This document shows, one piece after another, positions 24,887 to 34,471 of a stretch of 64,000 nucleotides of DNA. A model generated the notes under the pieces. The model ran no database searches. It was given only the letters and a program-made list of their open reading frames with translations, and had not been told where the DNA came from. A program made the translations under genes and the position numbers. Each line of letters starts with the position of its first letter. Position 1 is the first letter of the stretch. Source of the stretch: an uncultured Bacteroidales bacterium (lineage in GTDB: Bacteria > Bacteroidota > Bacteroidia > Bacteroidales > Paludibacteraceae); the NCBI GenBank assembly GCA_902766045.1, contig CACXCA010000017.1, positions 1-64,000 on the forward strand. Direction: 5' to 3'.

Positions 24887-26881
24887 ATGGAAGAATTAAA
24901 AGACCTGAGTCAGATCTATAGTTCTGCCTCTGAACGTTTCAATCAATACGACGGTAAAGATTTTGTTTTACCCGAATTGTTTAAGCAAAAAGTGACAGAG
25001 ATAAATAGTAATTCTATCTCTTATAATCAGTATTCTGCTATTATAGAAACAAGAGGGAATCAAAGTGGAGTCCTAAATATATTTCTTCCCAACCAATGGT
25101 TTTACATTGCTTCCTATTTCACGGATTTCTATAATGAACTTCAACATTATAAAAAAGTAGCTCTTAAAGTCGTTTCGAAAGAGAGACTCAAAGATTTAAA
25201 TGGGGCAGAACTTACCTCAGAAGAAAATAATCGTTTACTACAACTGCAGATAACAGAACAATCGAAGTCATATCTTCTTAAATTCATGACTGATTATTCA
25301 TGGTGGCATGGGGCTAAGACTATCGACAGAGGCGATTTTTATGTGTCACCAATATTGAATAGTGCAAAATTAGTTAATGCATCTCAATCCTTTGTCGCAG
25401 ACTTGTGCGCCTTCCTTGCCGATAAAGAAGAACTAGTAAAAACCATTATTTCAGGAGAAGATAATTCAACAGAAATCATAAAAAAAGAATTATTACGAGA
25501 GAAAGCTGCTGCAACATTCTTGAAAAAGGCAATGCGCATAACAATAGACAGAGATGCAAATCTAACACGCATAGCTGATTTGAATCTATACAAACAGACA
25601 TCCAAACAATTGCAAATCAATGGATTTAACTTGGGACGTGATAAAAATCAGCCTCCAACAAGAAATGATGACATAGATACCGATATCTCATGGACTTTTG
25701 GTTCTCAAGAATATGTGTTATATCTGGAATTGGTACCAGAAATAATGGAACGACAATTCTTCCCTATATACAATGATGCATATTCCGGCTGTTTGCAAAT
25801 GCTGAAAGATTCAAATAATGGAGAATATGTGCTTTATGAGATAAATACAGCTATTAGTGCAAGAAAAAGAATCAACTCAGAGTCCCTCCAGCAAATCCAC
25901 TACGGCACTCCAGGCTCTGGTAAGTCTCACATGGTGAAAGAGTTGGTTGAAAGCATCTATCCAGACGAAAAAGACAGAGAAGAATATGTGTTCCGTACCA
26001 CCTTCCATCCGGATAGTGATTATTCCACTTTTGTGGGTTGCTACAAGCCTAAAATGGAAGGTGATAATATTAAGTATGAATTTACACCCCAGGCATTCAC
26101 GCATGCATACGTAAAAGCATGGCAAGAACCTGAGAAACAAATATATCTAATCATCGAGGAAATCAATCGCGGCAACTGTGCCCAAATTTTCGGAGACTTG
26201 TTCCAATTGTTAGACAGGAAAAATGGCGTTTCGGAATATCCAATCGATGCAGATGCTGATTTGAGGCAATACCTTGAAAGTGAATTAGACTCCGATAATG
26301 AGGGTATCCAAAACGGCAAATTGAAACTTCCTAAAAACCTCAACATCTTAGCCACCATGAATACCAGCGACCAATCCCTCTTCCCAATGGATTCAGCCTT
26401 CAAACGTCGTTGGTCGTGGAAATGTGTTCCAATTGATTATAACAATAAAAAATCAGGAGGATTCTCTATCACAATCGGAAACAACCAATACAACTGGCAT
26501 CAGTTCCTGAAGTCCGTAAACGAAAGAATTGTGAAGGCAACAGATTCGGAAGATAAACAAATGGGTAACTTCTTCATCAATGGTAATGTAGACGAACGAC
26601 TATTTATCGACAAGGTGATGTTCTATCTTTGGAACGACATCTGCAAGGAAGAATATCATACGAAAAACAACTTCTTCCGCTATTTCACGGATGATAAAAA
26701 AGCAGAAACGGAAGAGTTCACATTCAACGCATTGTTCGAATCCAACGCCCGAGAAATACTGAAAGGGTTTATGGATTATTTGGATGTAAAGCCAGTGCAA
26801 TCGATGCAACAGGGAGAGAGTCTGACACAAAACACGGAGAATGAAGAAGAGGGAACCGCAACAGAACAGGATAACGAATAA
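24887..26881 (+). CDS. McrB-like AAA+ GTPase restriction subunit
   Basis: The 664-residue protein has an N-terminal specificity-like region (about 1-330) with no recognised domain and a C-terminal McrB-type AAA+ motor. The motor shows Walker A GTPGSGKS (about 340-347), Walker B LIIEEINRG, and the McrB signature ATMNTSDQS (about 487-495), followed by AFKRRW. McrB motors use GTP to translocate DNA and activate a nuclease partner. The stop overlaps the next start (TAATG), so the motor and nuclease are translationally coupled. The tail is acidic and Gln/Glu-rich. Confidence 0.92.
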   Translation: MEELKDLSQIYSSASERFNQYDGKDFVLPELFKQKVTEINSNSISYNQYSAIIETRGNQSGVLNIFLPNQWFYIASYFTDFYNELQHYKKVALKVVSKERLKDLNGAELTSEENNRLLQLQITEQSKSYLLKFMTDYSWWHGAKTIDRGDFYVSPILNSAKLVNASQSFVADLCAFLADKEELVKTIISGEDNSTEIIKKELLREKAAATFLKKAMRITIDRDANLTRIADLNLYKQTSKQLQINGFNLGRDKNQPPTRNDDIDTDISWTFGSQEYVLYLELVPEIMERQFFPIYNDAYSGCLQMLKDSNNGEYVLYEINTAISARKRINSESLQQIHYGTPGSGKSHMVKELVESIYPDEKDREEYVFRTTFHPDSDYSTFVGCYKPKMEGDNIKYEFTPQAFTHAYVKAWQEPEKQIYLIIEEINRGNCAQIFGDLFQLLDRKNGVSEYPIDADADLRQYLESELDSDNEGIQNGKLKLPKNLNILATMNTSDQSLFPMDSAFKRRWSWKCVPIDYNNKKSGGFSITIGNNQYNWHQFLKSVNERIVKATDSEDKQMGNFFINGNVDERLFIDKVMFYLWNDICKEEYHTKNNFFRYFTDDKKAETEEFTFNALFESNAREILKGFMDYLDVKPVQSMQQGESLTQNTENEEEGTATEQDNE

Positions 26882-29142
26882 TGAAACTGTACTTCGAAGA
26901 ATATCCCTATCCTACAGACTCTCTACGTAGGAATCTCGGCAACGACATCAATTTGTCGTATTGCCAAGGGGGCAATATGGCTAAAGTGCAGTATGTGGGC
27001 TATTACTTCAATCCGGAAATGAAAGACACTGTTTTCATCATGCCCAAGGTTTTCATTTCGAAAGGATCGGGAACCCCATTGGCTTTCGGACGATACGTGC
27101 CGACAGAAATCATCGATCTTTCGCCCGAAGAGAATCCATTGAAGGAGAAAGCCGATGACGTGGTTGTTTTTGAACTCTCCGCATGGCTTTATCAAGCTAT
27201 CAGCCATTTTTTCGAACGGAAGCAACAAAGCAATATCGGTTCGGACATCCAACTCCAACACGTAAGACCTATAGGCGAGACGGATTCCAAAACCATCATC
27301 GAAATCATCCTCTCGCTAATAGCGTTTCAGAAAAAACACCATAACCTGTTCACCTATATGTCGCTCATCCAATCGAGTGGCAACAACAAAGTGCATTGGG
27401 CAAAAACCATCAGCAAAGTGCAACCCGTGTTTAGGGATAAAACACCTTATTATCTAGAATTTAAGAACAAAAATAAAGTCATAAATTTTGACGAGGAACT
27501 GATTTCATTATTCTATTCCGTACTTAATTATTTATCGCTGACCTATCATTTCAGGTTTCAACCCGTACAAGGTTATACACTTTTGCGTCCTTCAAAAATA
27601 AGTTCGCTGATAGAAAGCGGGAAAGGCACCCGACTATTGAAGAAAATCCGTCATAACTATTTTTCGGACGAATTGGTAGAATTGTGGAATCTTCTGTATG
27701 TCTTTTTTGATCGTTCAGAAGAGATAGCCTCTGGGAAAGCTCACTCCGAGAAATTGCTCGTCAGCAATTTCAATCTGGTTTTTGAGGATATGATAGACCA
27801 ACTCATCAGCGACAAACACAACGATGTGCCTAAAGAACTTTGGGAACAGCCAGATGGTAAAATTGTGGACCACATCTATAAGGCCCAATCCATCATCGAA
27901 GACAATCAGCAGATCTATTACATCGGCGACAGCAAATACTACAAAGAGTCAACAGGCTATGGTGAGAACTCAATTTTCAAACAGTTCACCTACGCAAAAA
28001 ACGTCATTCAGTATAACATCAATTTGTTCAACAAGAAAAATAACGATAGGAATTGTCGTTACAGAGACCCCTTGACAGAAGGCTATAGTATTACACCAAA
28101 CTTCTTTATCCGAGGTGTCATTGATTTTGACGATCCTAAAAGCCAAGAGCAGAAGATACTTAAAGACCAATCGATTGAGCTTCATAACGAGCACTTTTTC
28201 AATCGGTTGTTTGACCGCGATACATTGTTCCTTCAATCGTATAACATCAATTTCATGTTCGTCGTTGCCTCATACGTACAGAACGCAGATGATATATCTT
28301 TAAAGAAATCGTTGCAAAACATGTTTCGTCGGGATTTCATGGAATTCATCGAAGAACGTTTTGAATTCTCTGTTCTTGAGCCTAAAAAGGGAGACTTGAG
28401 AACCGCATTGGAGAGGAACTTCAAAAAACTAAATGGGAAAGTCTATCAACCGAATGATTGTAACAATCTATTGATTCTGGCACTTGACATGAAAGGTGAA
28501 AAATTCCAGTTTGAGAATCTCCAATTGATTTCTGAAATCGAAAAGGATTTCCACATATACGAATATCATCTTGGGAATGATCCGGAAGAGGCCGGCAAAA
28601 CGATTCCATATCAATATTGGGAAATTCCTCAGCTTATGGCTGCAGAAAACGATAGCAAAGAAGAAACGCAATATCCGAAGGGGAAAACAATCGAATACAA
28701 AAAGTATCTCAAAACATCCGTGTTATTCGGCATTTTCAAAAACGAGGAGCATAAGAATTGGATTCTGAGAGAAAAGAGATACAACGTCCGTTTAGGCGAA
28801 CGTGCCGGCGCCGTCAAACGCACCCGACAGGTGACTTCCGCCCAATACCTTGTGCTGTATGATGTAAATGACGAGACAAAGTATGAGGTTTATAAACTCA
28901 GTGACAAGCACGAAATTTGGGACGAACAAAAAATGAAGGAGACCAACTATCCAATGGATGACGATATGAAGAAACAATACTACATCTACACCATTGAAGG
29001 CAAGACGGATGAATTGGCGAAGGTTGATGTCAAAGCTACTTTGGAGAGGGAGCGTCAGGAGTTTAAGGATAACACGAAAGAGGAGATTAGGAAAGGGGCA
29101 CCTATCTATGTGTATGAGGGGGAGGTTGTTAGGAAGTTGTGA
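26881..29142 (+). CDS. LlaJI/McrC-like restriction endonuclease subunit
   Basis: The 753-residue protein has an N-terminal McrC-like beta region (about 1-110) and a nuclease domain of PD-(D/E)xK type, with the acidic KIVDHIY (about 325) and IGDSKYYK (about 348-355; D and K separated by S). It matches the LlaJI restriction endonuclease/McrC group that partners with McrB motors and C5 methyltransferases. About 190 C-terminal residues (from about 565) form an additional beta-rich region with YLVLYDVNDETKYEVYKL, which could read modified bases or act as a PUA/EVE-like domain; that part is inference. It is larger than E. coli McrC (about 350 residues). Confidence 0.82.
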   Translation: MKLYFEEYPYPTDSLRRNLGNDINLSYCQGGNMAKVQYVGYYFNPEMKDTVFIMPKVFISKGSGTPLAFGRYVPTEIIDLSPEENPLKEKADDVVVFELSAWLYQAISHFFERKQQSNIGSDIQLQHVRPIGETDSKTIIEIILSLIAFQKKHHNLFTYMSLIQSSGNNKVHWAKTISKVQPVFRDKTPYYLEFKNKNKVINFDEELISLFYSVLNYLSLTYHFRFQPVQGYTLLRPSKISSLIESGKGTRLLKKIRHNYFSDELVELWNLLYVFFDRSEEIASGKAHSEKLLVSNFNLVFEDMIDQLISDKHNDVPKELWEQPDGKIVDHIYKAQSIIEDNQQIYYIGDSKYYKESTGYGENSIFKQFTYAKNVIQYNINLFNKKNNDRNCRYRDPLTEGYSITPNFFIRGVIDFDDPKSQEQKILKDQSIELHNEHFFNRLFDRDTLFLQSYNINFMFVVASYVQNADDISLKKSLQNMFRRDFMEFIEERFEFSVLEPKKGDLRTALERNFKKLNGKVYQPNDCNNLLILALDMKGEKFQFENLQLISEIEKDFHIYEYHLGNDPEEAGKTIPYQYWEIPQLMAAENDSKEETQYPKGKTIEYKKYLKTSVLFGIFKNEEHKNWILREKRYNVRLGERAGAVKRTRQVTSAQYLVLYDVNDETKYEVYKLSDKHEIWDEQKMKETNYPMDDDMKKQYYIYTIEGKTDELAKVDVKATLERERQEFKDNTKEEIRKGAPIYVYEGEVVRKL

Positions 29143-29461
29143 TGGAGAACTGCTCTAATGATGGTTCTTCTATCAATTTCCATATTCAATATGCAAAAAA
29201 CTTGGATTATTTCATTACCCACATAGAGTCTTGCTAATTAATTTCACAAGTTCGGTTCTAAGAGCGATTTTTTTTCTGAAAAAAGTGTAAATTTGGACTA
29301 TAAATTCCAATCTCATCAAAAGGACATGAAGGATACTGAGATGGAGATACAACTGTCTGAGATTTCAGATGGATAAAAAAGAAGATTACATAAAAAATCG
29401 CATATCCCTGTTCAACAGCTTTATTGCGGACTCATTATAAACCAAATTTTACTATTACGAT
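29143..29461. other. Intergenic stretch between the restriction operon and the AlbA_2 gene
   Basis: A TAAATTTG -7 box is present at 29288-29295 and could drive the downstream gene. A 16-codon ORF (about 29327-29377, MKDTEMEIQLSEISDG) looks like a gene scrap. Nothing else is seen. Confidence 0.4.
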
Positions 29462-30988
29462 ATGAGCATAGATGAGATAAAAGAACTGATAGAAAGAGGA
29501 GAGAATCATGTTCTTGAACTAAAAAAGACTACAAGTGAACTCGACAAAGGGATGCAGTCTCTATGCGCATTTCTAAACAGCGATGGAGGTTGGCTATTTT
29601 TTGGCATTACACCCAAGTTGGAAATATTGGGACAAAATGTAACAGACAACACCCAACAAGAAATCGCCCAGAAGATGAATAAGATAGAACCTGCCATCTG
29701 TTTGCCTATTGAAATCATTGACATACCAGAGCGTCCAGGATTCTATGTCATTGGAATATATTGCAATGCGGCGAAGTTTGGAAACGCACCTTACACGTAT
29801 GATGGACGTGCATACTACAAAGTAGAAAGCACGACCCAATTAATGCCACGCGACATGTTCGAGGAACGATTACGACGTAGTAATACAAACCGTTTTGCGT
29901 GGGAGAGTCAAACATCTGACAATCTTCACATTGAAGATTTGGACGAAAGCCGAATCAGAGGAGCTGTCGCATATGGTGTAGAAAAAGGTCGTATGCCGGC
30001 CTCTGCTGTAACAGAAAGCACTTGGTCTTTGCTCGACAAATTCAATATGACAGAAGGGGGAAAGATAAAGAATGCAGCCTCAGCATTGTTTACTAAACGT
30101 CCAAGTGCATACCCTCAATTCTTGTTGCGCATGGCACGATTCCGCGGAGTTGAAAAAAAAGAATTCATTGACAACATGCGAGCGAGAGGCAATTTCTTCG
30201 AGTTGCTAGATGCTGGCATGGCATTCCTTTTCAAACATCTTTGTCTAAGTGGTGTCATTAAGGGATTGCGCAGAGAAGAATTATTGGAAATACCTATAGA
30301 GGCATTACGGGAGGCCTTAATCAATGCTTTGTGTCATAGACTAATGGATTCGCCAAGCGGAAGTGTGGGAATCTCTATCTTTGACGACCGAGTAGAGATT
30401 GAAAATACGGGACATCTACCAAACGGGTTGACAACAGAGACAATCAAACTGTCCCACCGCTCATATCCTCAGAATCCAATCATTGCTGATGCTTTATACA
30501 TGACCGCTTTCTTAGAAAGTTGGGGTACTGGTGTCAGCCGTATGGTCGAAGCCTGCAAGAATGCCAAATTGCCAGAACCCGAATATGGCACTGACGGAAC
30601 ATTCGTTTGGATTACATTCAAGCGCCCAAACTCTGGCACTAACTCAGTCATCAACTCTAACACTAGCTCTAGCACCAATTCTGGCACTAACTCTGACACC
30701 AGCTCTAACACCAGCTCTGACACCAACTCTGACACTAGCTGTGACATCAGCTCTAACACTAATCCTAACACCAACTCCACTATAGCGGGTTTATCTGACA
30801 AACAGAAAGAAGTGTTGTCATTCTGCATCTTCGAAAGGAATAGCCATGAAATCTTAGAACATATTGGGGTAACTTATCATAGTAAAAACATAGGAAGGTT
30901 CATCAATAGTCTAGTTGACGCAGGCCTTCTTAAACGAACCATACCCGATACTCCCAACTCCCCTCTTCAAAAATATGTGAAAAAATAA
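29462..30988 (+). CDS. AlbA_2-domain putative ATP-binding protein with Ser/Thr/Asn-rich linker
   Basis: The 508-residue protein has an N-terminal Schlafen AlbA_2 domain (about 10-125; ENHVLELKKT, LCAFLNSDGGWLFFGI), a middle and a HATPase_c_4-like region (about 275-380; EALREALINALCHR, ISIFDDRVEIENTG, SWGTGVSRMV). Such proteins are annotated as putative transcriptional regulators or RecG-like helicases and are frequent in defence islands. Residues about 389-441 are a low-complexity linker of 12-bp (four-residue, (N/S)S-x-T) repeats. A winged-helix-like end follows (DKQKEVLSFCIFERNSHEI). It lies 319 nt after the restriction operon, so co-function in defence is plausible but unproven. Confidence 0.83.
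   Translation: MSIDEIKELIERGENHVLELKKTTSELDKGMQSLCAFLNSDGGWLFFGITPKLEILGQNVTDNTQQEIAQKMNKIEPAICLPIEIIDIPERPGFYVIGIYCNAAKFGNAPYTYDGRAYYKVESTTQLMPRDMFEERLRRSNTNRFAWESQTSDNLHIEDLDESRIRGAVAYGVEKGRMPASAVTESTWSLLDKFNMTEGGKIKNAASALFTKRPSAYPQFLLRMARFRGVEKKEFIDNMRARGNFFELLDAGMAFLFKHLCLSGVIKGLRREELLEIPIEALREALINALCHRLMDSPSGSVGISIFDDRVEIENTGHLPNGLTTETIKLSHRSYPQNPIIADALYMTAFLESWGTGVSRMVEACKNAKLPEPEYGTDGTFVWITFKRPNSGTNSVINSNTSSSTNSGTNSDTSSNTSSDTNSDTSCDISSNTNPNTNSTIAGLSDKQKEVLSFCIFERNSHEILEHIGVTYHSKNIGRFINSLVDAGLLKRTIPDTPNSPLQKYVKK
30640..30783 (+). repeat. 12-bp in-frame coding repeat
   Basis: Roughly a dozen imperfect copies of AACTCTGACACC or AGCTCTAACACC encode an (N/S)S(D/G/N)T linker inside the AlbA_2 gene. 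Unit length is a multiple of three, so copy changes alter linker length without frameshifts. Confidence 0.85.
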
Positions 30989-31236
30989 ATGAATGACAGG
31001 AACACTTATTCGACAGACTAAAAATTCTTAGAAAGTGAAGAAATCCATTTGTCCAACACTATCCGAAAAAAAATTGGACACCTTCGTCCAAATGCTCCAG
31101 CGAAGTAATGATGCACATCCTCTATGTGGTCATTTCCATAGAATGCTACATAAATCACCCTCTCCCACCCAACGTTTCCTTCCCCATCTCCCAAATTTTT
31201 CGTAACTTTGGAAAATTAATTTACAAGATAATACGT

Positions 31237-32058
31237 ATGAAATCAATCAACATGACCTGTCCTAAATGCCAATCTCAAGAGGTACAGTCCGTCGGAAACA
31301 GGTATCGTTGCCAAGCCTGTGGCTGTGAGTGGCAGTTTGCAGAAGATGCACCCGTGCATGAAAAAACGTTGTCCATCCGCAACAGCACCGCCGAGTTCCT
31401 GATCTTTCAGGCTCAGAGCCAAGCGAACGGGGTGGAAGTGCTGTATGCCAATGAGACTATATGGTGTACACAGAAAGCTATGGCAGCTCTCTTTGAAATT
31501 GACAGAACTGTAATCACCAAACATCTGAAAAATATTTTCGATTCAGGTGAATTACAGTTGTATTCAGTATGTGCAAATTTTGCACACACTGCTAATGATG
31601 GCAAAAGCTATCAGACAAAATTCTACAATTTAGATGCCGTCATCTCCGTAGGTTATCGAGTCAACTCCACCCGTGCCACACAGTTCCGCCAATGGGCCAC
31701 AGCCGTGCTCCACCAGTTCGCCATCCGTGGCTACGTGCTGGACAAGAAACGCATGGAGAATGGCGTCTTCCTCTCAGTGGATTATTTCGAACATCTATTG
31801 TCGGAAATCCGAGAGATACGTCTGAGCGAGCGCCGTCTCTACCAGAAAGTGACCGACCTCTACGCCACTGCTATCGACTACAACAAGGATGCTCCGACCA
31901 CACGCCAGTTCTTCGCGAAGGTGCAGAATAAGCTACACTACGCCATACATGGACACACCGCCGCCGAACTGATCGTCAGCCGTGCCGATGCCAACAAGGA
32001 GCACATGGGTCTAACCTCTTGGGAGAACGCACCCGATTTCGCATCATCGGTTGCATAA
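31237..32058 (+). CDS. RhuM family protein with N-terminal zinc ribbon
   Basis: The ATG at 31237 is preferred over the upstream frame start because the -7 box TAACTTTG (31203-31210) falls inside the longer frame. The 273-residue protein begins with a CPKCQS-xx-CQACGC zinc ribbon, then a RhuM core: WCTQKAMAALFEIDRTVITKHLKNI, TKFYNLDAVISVGYRVNS, FRQWATAVLHQF, RLYQKVTDLYATAIDYNKDAPTTRQFFAKVQNKLHYA and HTAAELI. RhuM proteins are putative DNA-binding proteins named from Salmonella pathogenicity islands. It lacks the C-terminal helical region of its neighbour. Codons are noticeably GC-rich. Confidence 0.85.
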   Translation: MKSINMTCPKCQSQEVQSVGNRYRCQACGCEWQFAEDAPVHEKTLSIRNSTAEFLIFQAQSQANGVEVLYANETIWCTQKAMAALFEIDRTVITKHLKNIFDSGELQLYSVCANFAHTANDGKSYQTKFYNLDAVISVGYRVNSTRATQFRQWATAVLHQFAIRGYVLDKKRMENGVFLSVDYFEHLLSEIREIRLSERRLYQKVTDLYATAIDYNKDAPTTRQFFAKVQNKLHYAIHGHTAAELIVSRADANKEHMGLTSWENAPDFASSVA

Positions 32059-32080
32059 ATTCAAACTATCAGAAAAGACA

Positions 32081-33079
32081 ATGGACAAAACAAATAAACT
32101 AATACTCTACAAAGACGATGAAGGTCGCATAAGCATCAACGTGCGCTTCGCCGACGAGGATGTGTGGCTGACTCAAGCTCAATTGGCTATGATATACGAT
32201 ACCACTCAGGAGAATATATCTATGCATATTTCAGGCATATACAAAGATGCGGAATTGGATGTCAATCGAACTTATAAGAAATTCTTATTAGTTCGGCAGG
32301 AAGGTACCCGGCAGGTTAAACGCAACATCGACCACTACAATCTCGATATGATCATTGCCCTTGGCTACCGCGTGCAATCACCTGTGGCGGTGCGGTTCCG
32401 TCGGTGGGCGACACAACGGTTGCACGAGTATATCCAAAAAGGATTCACCCTGGATGATGAGCGACTGAAGCAGGGAGGAAACCGCTACTTCAAAGAGTTG
32501 CTGCAACGCATCCGCGACATCCGCAGCAGCGAGCGCAATTTCTACCAACAAGTGACGGACATTTACGCCACATCCACCGACTACGATCCCCGCTCCTCCA
32601 TGACGAAACAATTCTTCTCCACCGTGCAGAACAAGATGCACTACGCCGTGCATGAACATACGGCTGCGGAGTTGATTTATGAGCGGGTGGATAACGAAAA
32701 ACCCTTCGTCGGCATGACCAACTTCAAGGGCAACTACGTGACCCGTGACGATGTGAAGATCGCCAAGAACTACTTGACGGAATTGGAACTGCAACGGCTA
32801 AACCTGCTCACCTCCCAATTCCTCGACTATGCGGAGTTTCAAGCTTTGGAGCAGAACCCCATGACCATGGCCGACTGGATCGCGGCACTCGACGACCAAA
32901 TCCTACGTCTTCGGAAAAACATTTTGGAAGGCAACGGAACAATTTCGCACCAGGATGCGATAGAAAAGGCGGAACGTGAGTTTGAAATATACCGTGAGAG
33001 AGAAATGCGGATGTTGGAAAGCGACTTCGACAAGGCAATCAAAATGCTTAAGGAGAACCCGACAAACAACGATGATTAA
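32081..33079 (+). CDS. RhuM family protein
   Basis: The ATG at 32081 gives 332 residues; an upstream TTG at 32051 overlaps the previous gene and is less likely. The RhuM core is intact: DEDVWLTQAQLAMIYDTTQENIS, NLDMIIALGYRVQSPVAVRFRRWAT, GFTLDDERLKQGG, SERNFYQQVTDIYATSTDYDP, TKQFFSTVQNKMHYAVHEHTAAELI. A C-terminal extension contains MTMADWIAALDDQIL and a charged coiled coil. It is a close paralogue of the preceding gene, 22 nt away. A short stretch (about 32369-32446) is nearly repeated in debris at 38946-39024. The DNA is GC-rich like its neighbours, suggesting transfer. Confidence 0.87.
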   Translation: MDKTNKLILYKDDEGRISINVRFADEDVWLTQAQLAMIYDTTQENISMHISGIYKDAELDVNRTYKKFLLVRQEGTRQVKRNIDHYNLDMIIALGYRVQSPVAVRFRRWATQRLHEYIQKGFTLDDERLKQGGNRYFKELLQRIRDIRSSERNFYQQVTDIYATSTDYDPRSSMTKQFFSTVQNKMHYAVHEHTAAELIYERVDNEKPFVGMTNFKGNYVTRDDVKIAKNYLTELELQRLNLLTSQFLDYAEFQALEQNPMTMADWIAALDDQILRLRKNILEGNGTISHQDAIEKAEREFEIYREREMRMLESDFDKAIKMLKENPTNNDD

Positions 33080-33106
33080 TAGATTTGAATAGTGATAGAA
33101 GAGACA

Positions 33107-34465
33107 ATGCTGACATTTCATCCGTTGACCATTTCCGACCGTAAGGCTGTGCAGTCCGTGTCGCTCAAGGCGGGACGACGTAATTGCAACTACACGTTTG
33201 CCAACCTTGTGGGCTGGCAGTTTTGGTTCCACACCGAGGTCTGCGTATGCAAGGAGGCTGTGGTGCTGCGCTTCACCTTCAAGGGCAAACGGGCTTATAT
33301 GGTCTGCATGGCGGGTGATTTGCAATCGGAACTGCTGACGGCGCTGTTCGAAGACAGCGGTGGCAGTCTAATGATAATCGGTCTGGAGGATTCGCAACTG
33401 CAAGCCATCCATCCCCATCCCGCATACACCGTTAAAATTGAACCGTGTCGTGATCAATACGACTATATTTATCTTCGAACCGATCTTGCATCGCTTCATG
33501 GGAAAAAGCTCAACGCCAAACGGAATCACGTTAACCGCTTCCGAGCGGAACATCCCGACTTCATTTATCGCCCGCTCACACCAGACCTTTTCGATGATTG
33601 CCGCCGACTCATGGCAGTATGGCAGGAGGAGAAAACGGATGATAGCGTGACCATCGAAGCCGAACGACAGGTGATGGAGACGGTCTTTGCCAACTGGGAG
33701 GCGTTGGGAATGATGGGCGGAAGCATTTTTGTCGAAGGACGAATGGTGGCATTCACCTATGGCGCCGCCGTGACGACCGACACCTTCGACATCTGCGTGG
33801 AGAAAGCCGACCGCCATGTGGAGGGTGCCTTCTCCATCATCAACCAGCAATTCGCAGAACATCTGCCCGAACAATACATCTACCTGAATCGTGAAGAGGA
33901 CATGGGTATTTCCGGGCTTCGGCAATCCAAATTGTCCTATCATCCCGAAACACTGCTGACCTACAACTCAGTAAAGATTAACAAAGCGTATGTCTTACAG
34001 CGGATGACCGCCGATGATGCACCACTGACGGTTGACTGGATGGTCCATCAATACGGGTTCGACCGTCATGAGGTGGAGACGTGGGTGCGCGACCTACATT
34101 TCAACTGGCCGTTGAGCGTGAAAGCCGTGGACACCGACGGGAAGGTGGTCGGTCTGCTGAACATGAGCGACTACCGCATAGAGGAAGAATCATCACAAAT
34201 AGCCACCGAGGCTCCCGATTTACTTGCCAGCCTTAACGCACGTCGCTACACGGCGGTTTTCTCGTTCATCGTTGCCGAGCCCTACCGTGGAACACGTCTG
34301 AACTACGACATGCTCAATTCCATAATGCCCGAGTTGAGGTCTCGCTACGACTTCGTTTTCATCCCCGTGCTTCACCGTCTCAAAACCCACCAGTATTGGC
34401 AACGCTGGGGAGCCACCGAGTTTTACCGTGATGCGGAATGCGTCTATTACAAACTTGAACTGTAG
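33107..34465 (+). CDS. DUF2156 (LPG-synthase-C-like)-GNAT fusion protein
   Basis: The first ATG at 33107 gives 452 residues; a GTG at 33092 is possible. The N-terminal part (about 1-285) matches DUF2156/phosphatidylglycerol-lysyltransferase C-terminal-like proteins: GRRNCNYTFANLVGW, GKKLNAKRNHVNRFRAEHPD and REEDMGISGLRQSK. The C-terminal part (about 305-450) is GNAT-like: YNSVKINKAYVLQRM, VVGLLNMSDYRI, FSFIVAEPYRGTRLNYDML. An aminoacyl- or acyl-transfer role is implied by both folds, but the acceptor is unknown. It follows RhuM by 27 nt in the same GC-rich block. Confidence 0.8.
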   Translation: MLTFHPLTISDRKAVQSVSLKAGRRNCNYTFANLVGWQFWFHTEVCVCKEAVVLRFTFKGKRAYMVCMAGDLQSELLTALFEDSGGSLMIIGLEDSQLQAIHPHPAYTVKIEPCRDQYDYIYLRTDLASLHGKKLNAKRNHVNRFRAEHPDFIYRPLTPDLFDDCRRLMAVWQEEKTDDSVTIEAERQVMETVFANWEALGMMGGSIFVEGRMVAFTYGAAVTTDTFDICVEKADRHVEGAFSIINQQFAEHLPEQYIYLNREEDMGISGLRQSKLSYHPETLLTYNSVKINKAYVLQRMTADDAPLTVDWMVHQYGFDRHEVETWVRDLHFNWPLSVKAVDTDGKVVGLLNMSDYRIEEESSQIATEAPDLLASLNARRYTAVFSFIVAEPYRGTRLNYDMLNSIMPELRSRYDFVFIPVLHRLKTHQYWQRWGATEFYRDAECVYYKLEL

Positions 34466-34471
34466 TGTGCA

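Noticed and set aside
30640-30783. Coding repeat considered as a CRISPR or minisatellite insertion
   Set aside because: It is in frame, imperfect and continuous with the AlbA_2 protein, so it is a coding linker repeat.
32051-32080. TTG start for the second RhuM gene
   Set aside because: It overlaps the preceding gene and adds residues not needed; the ATG at 32081 is better.
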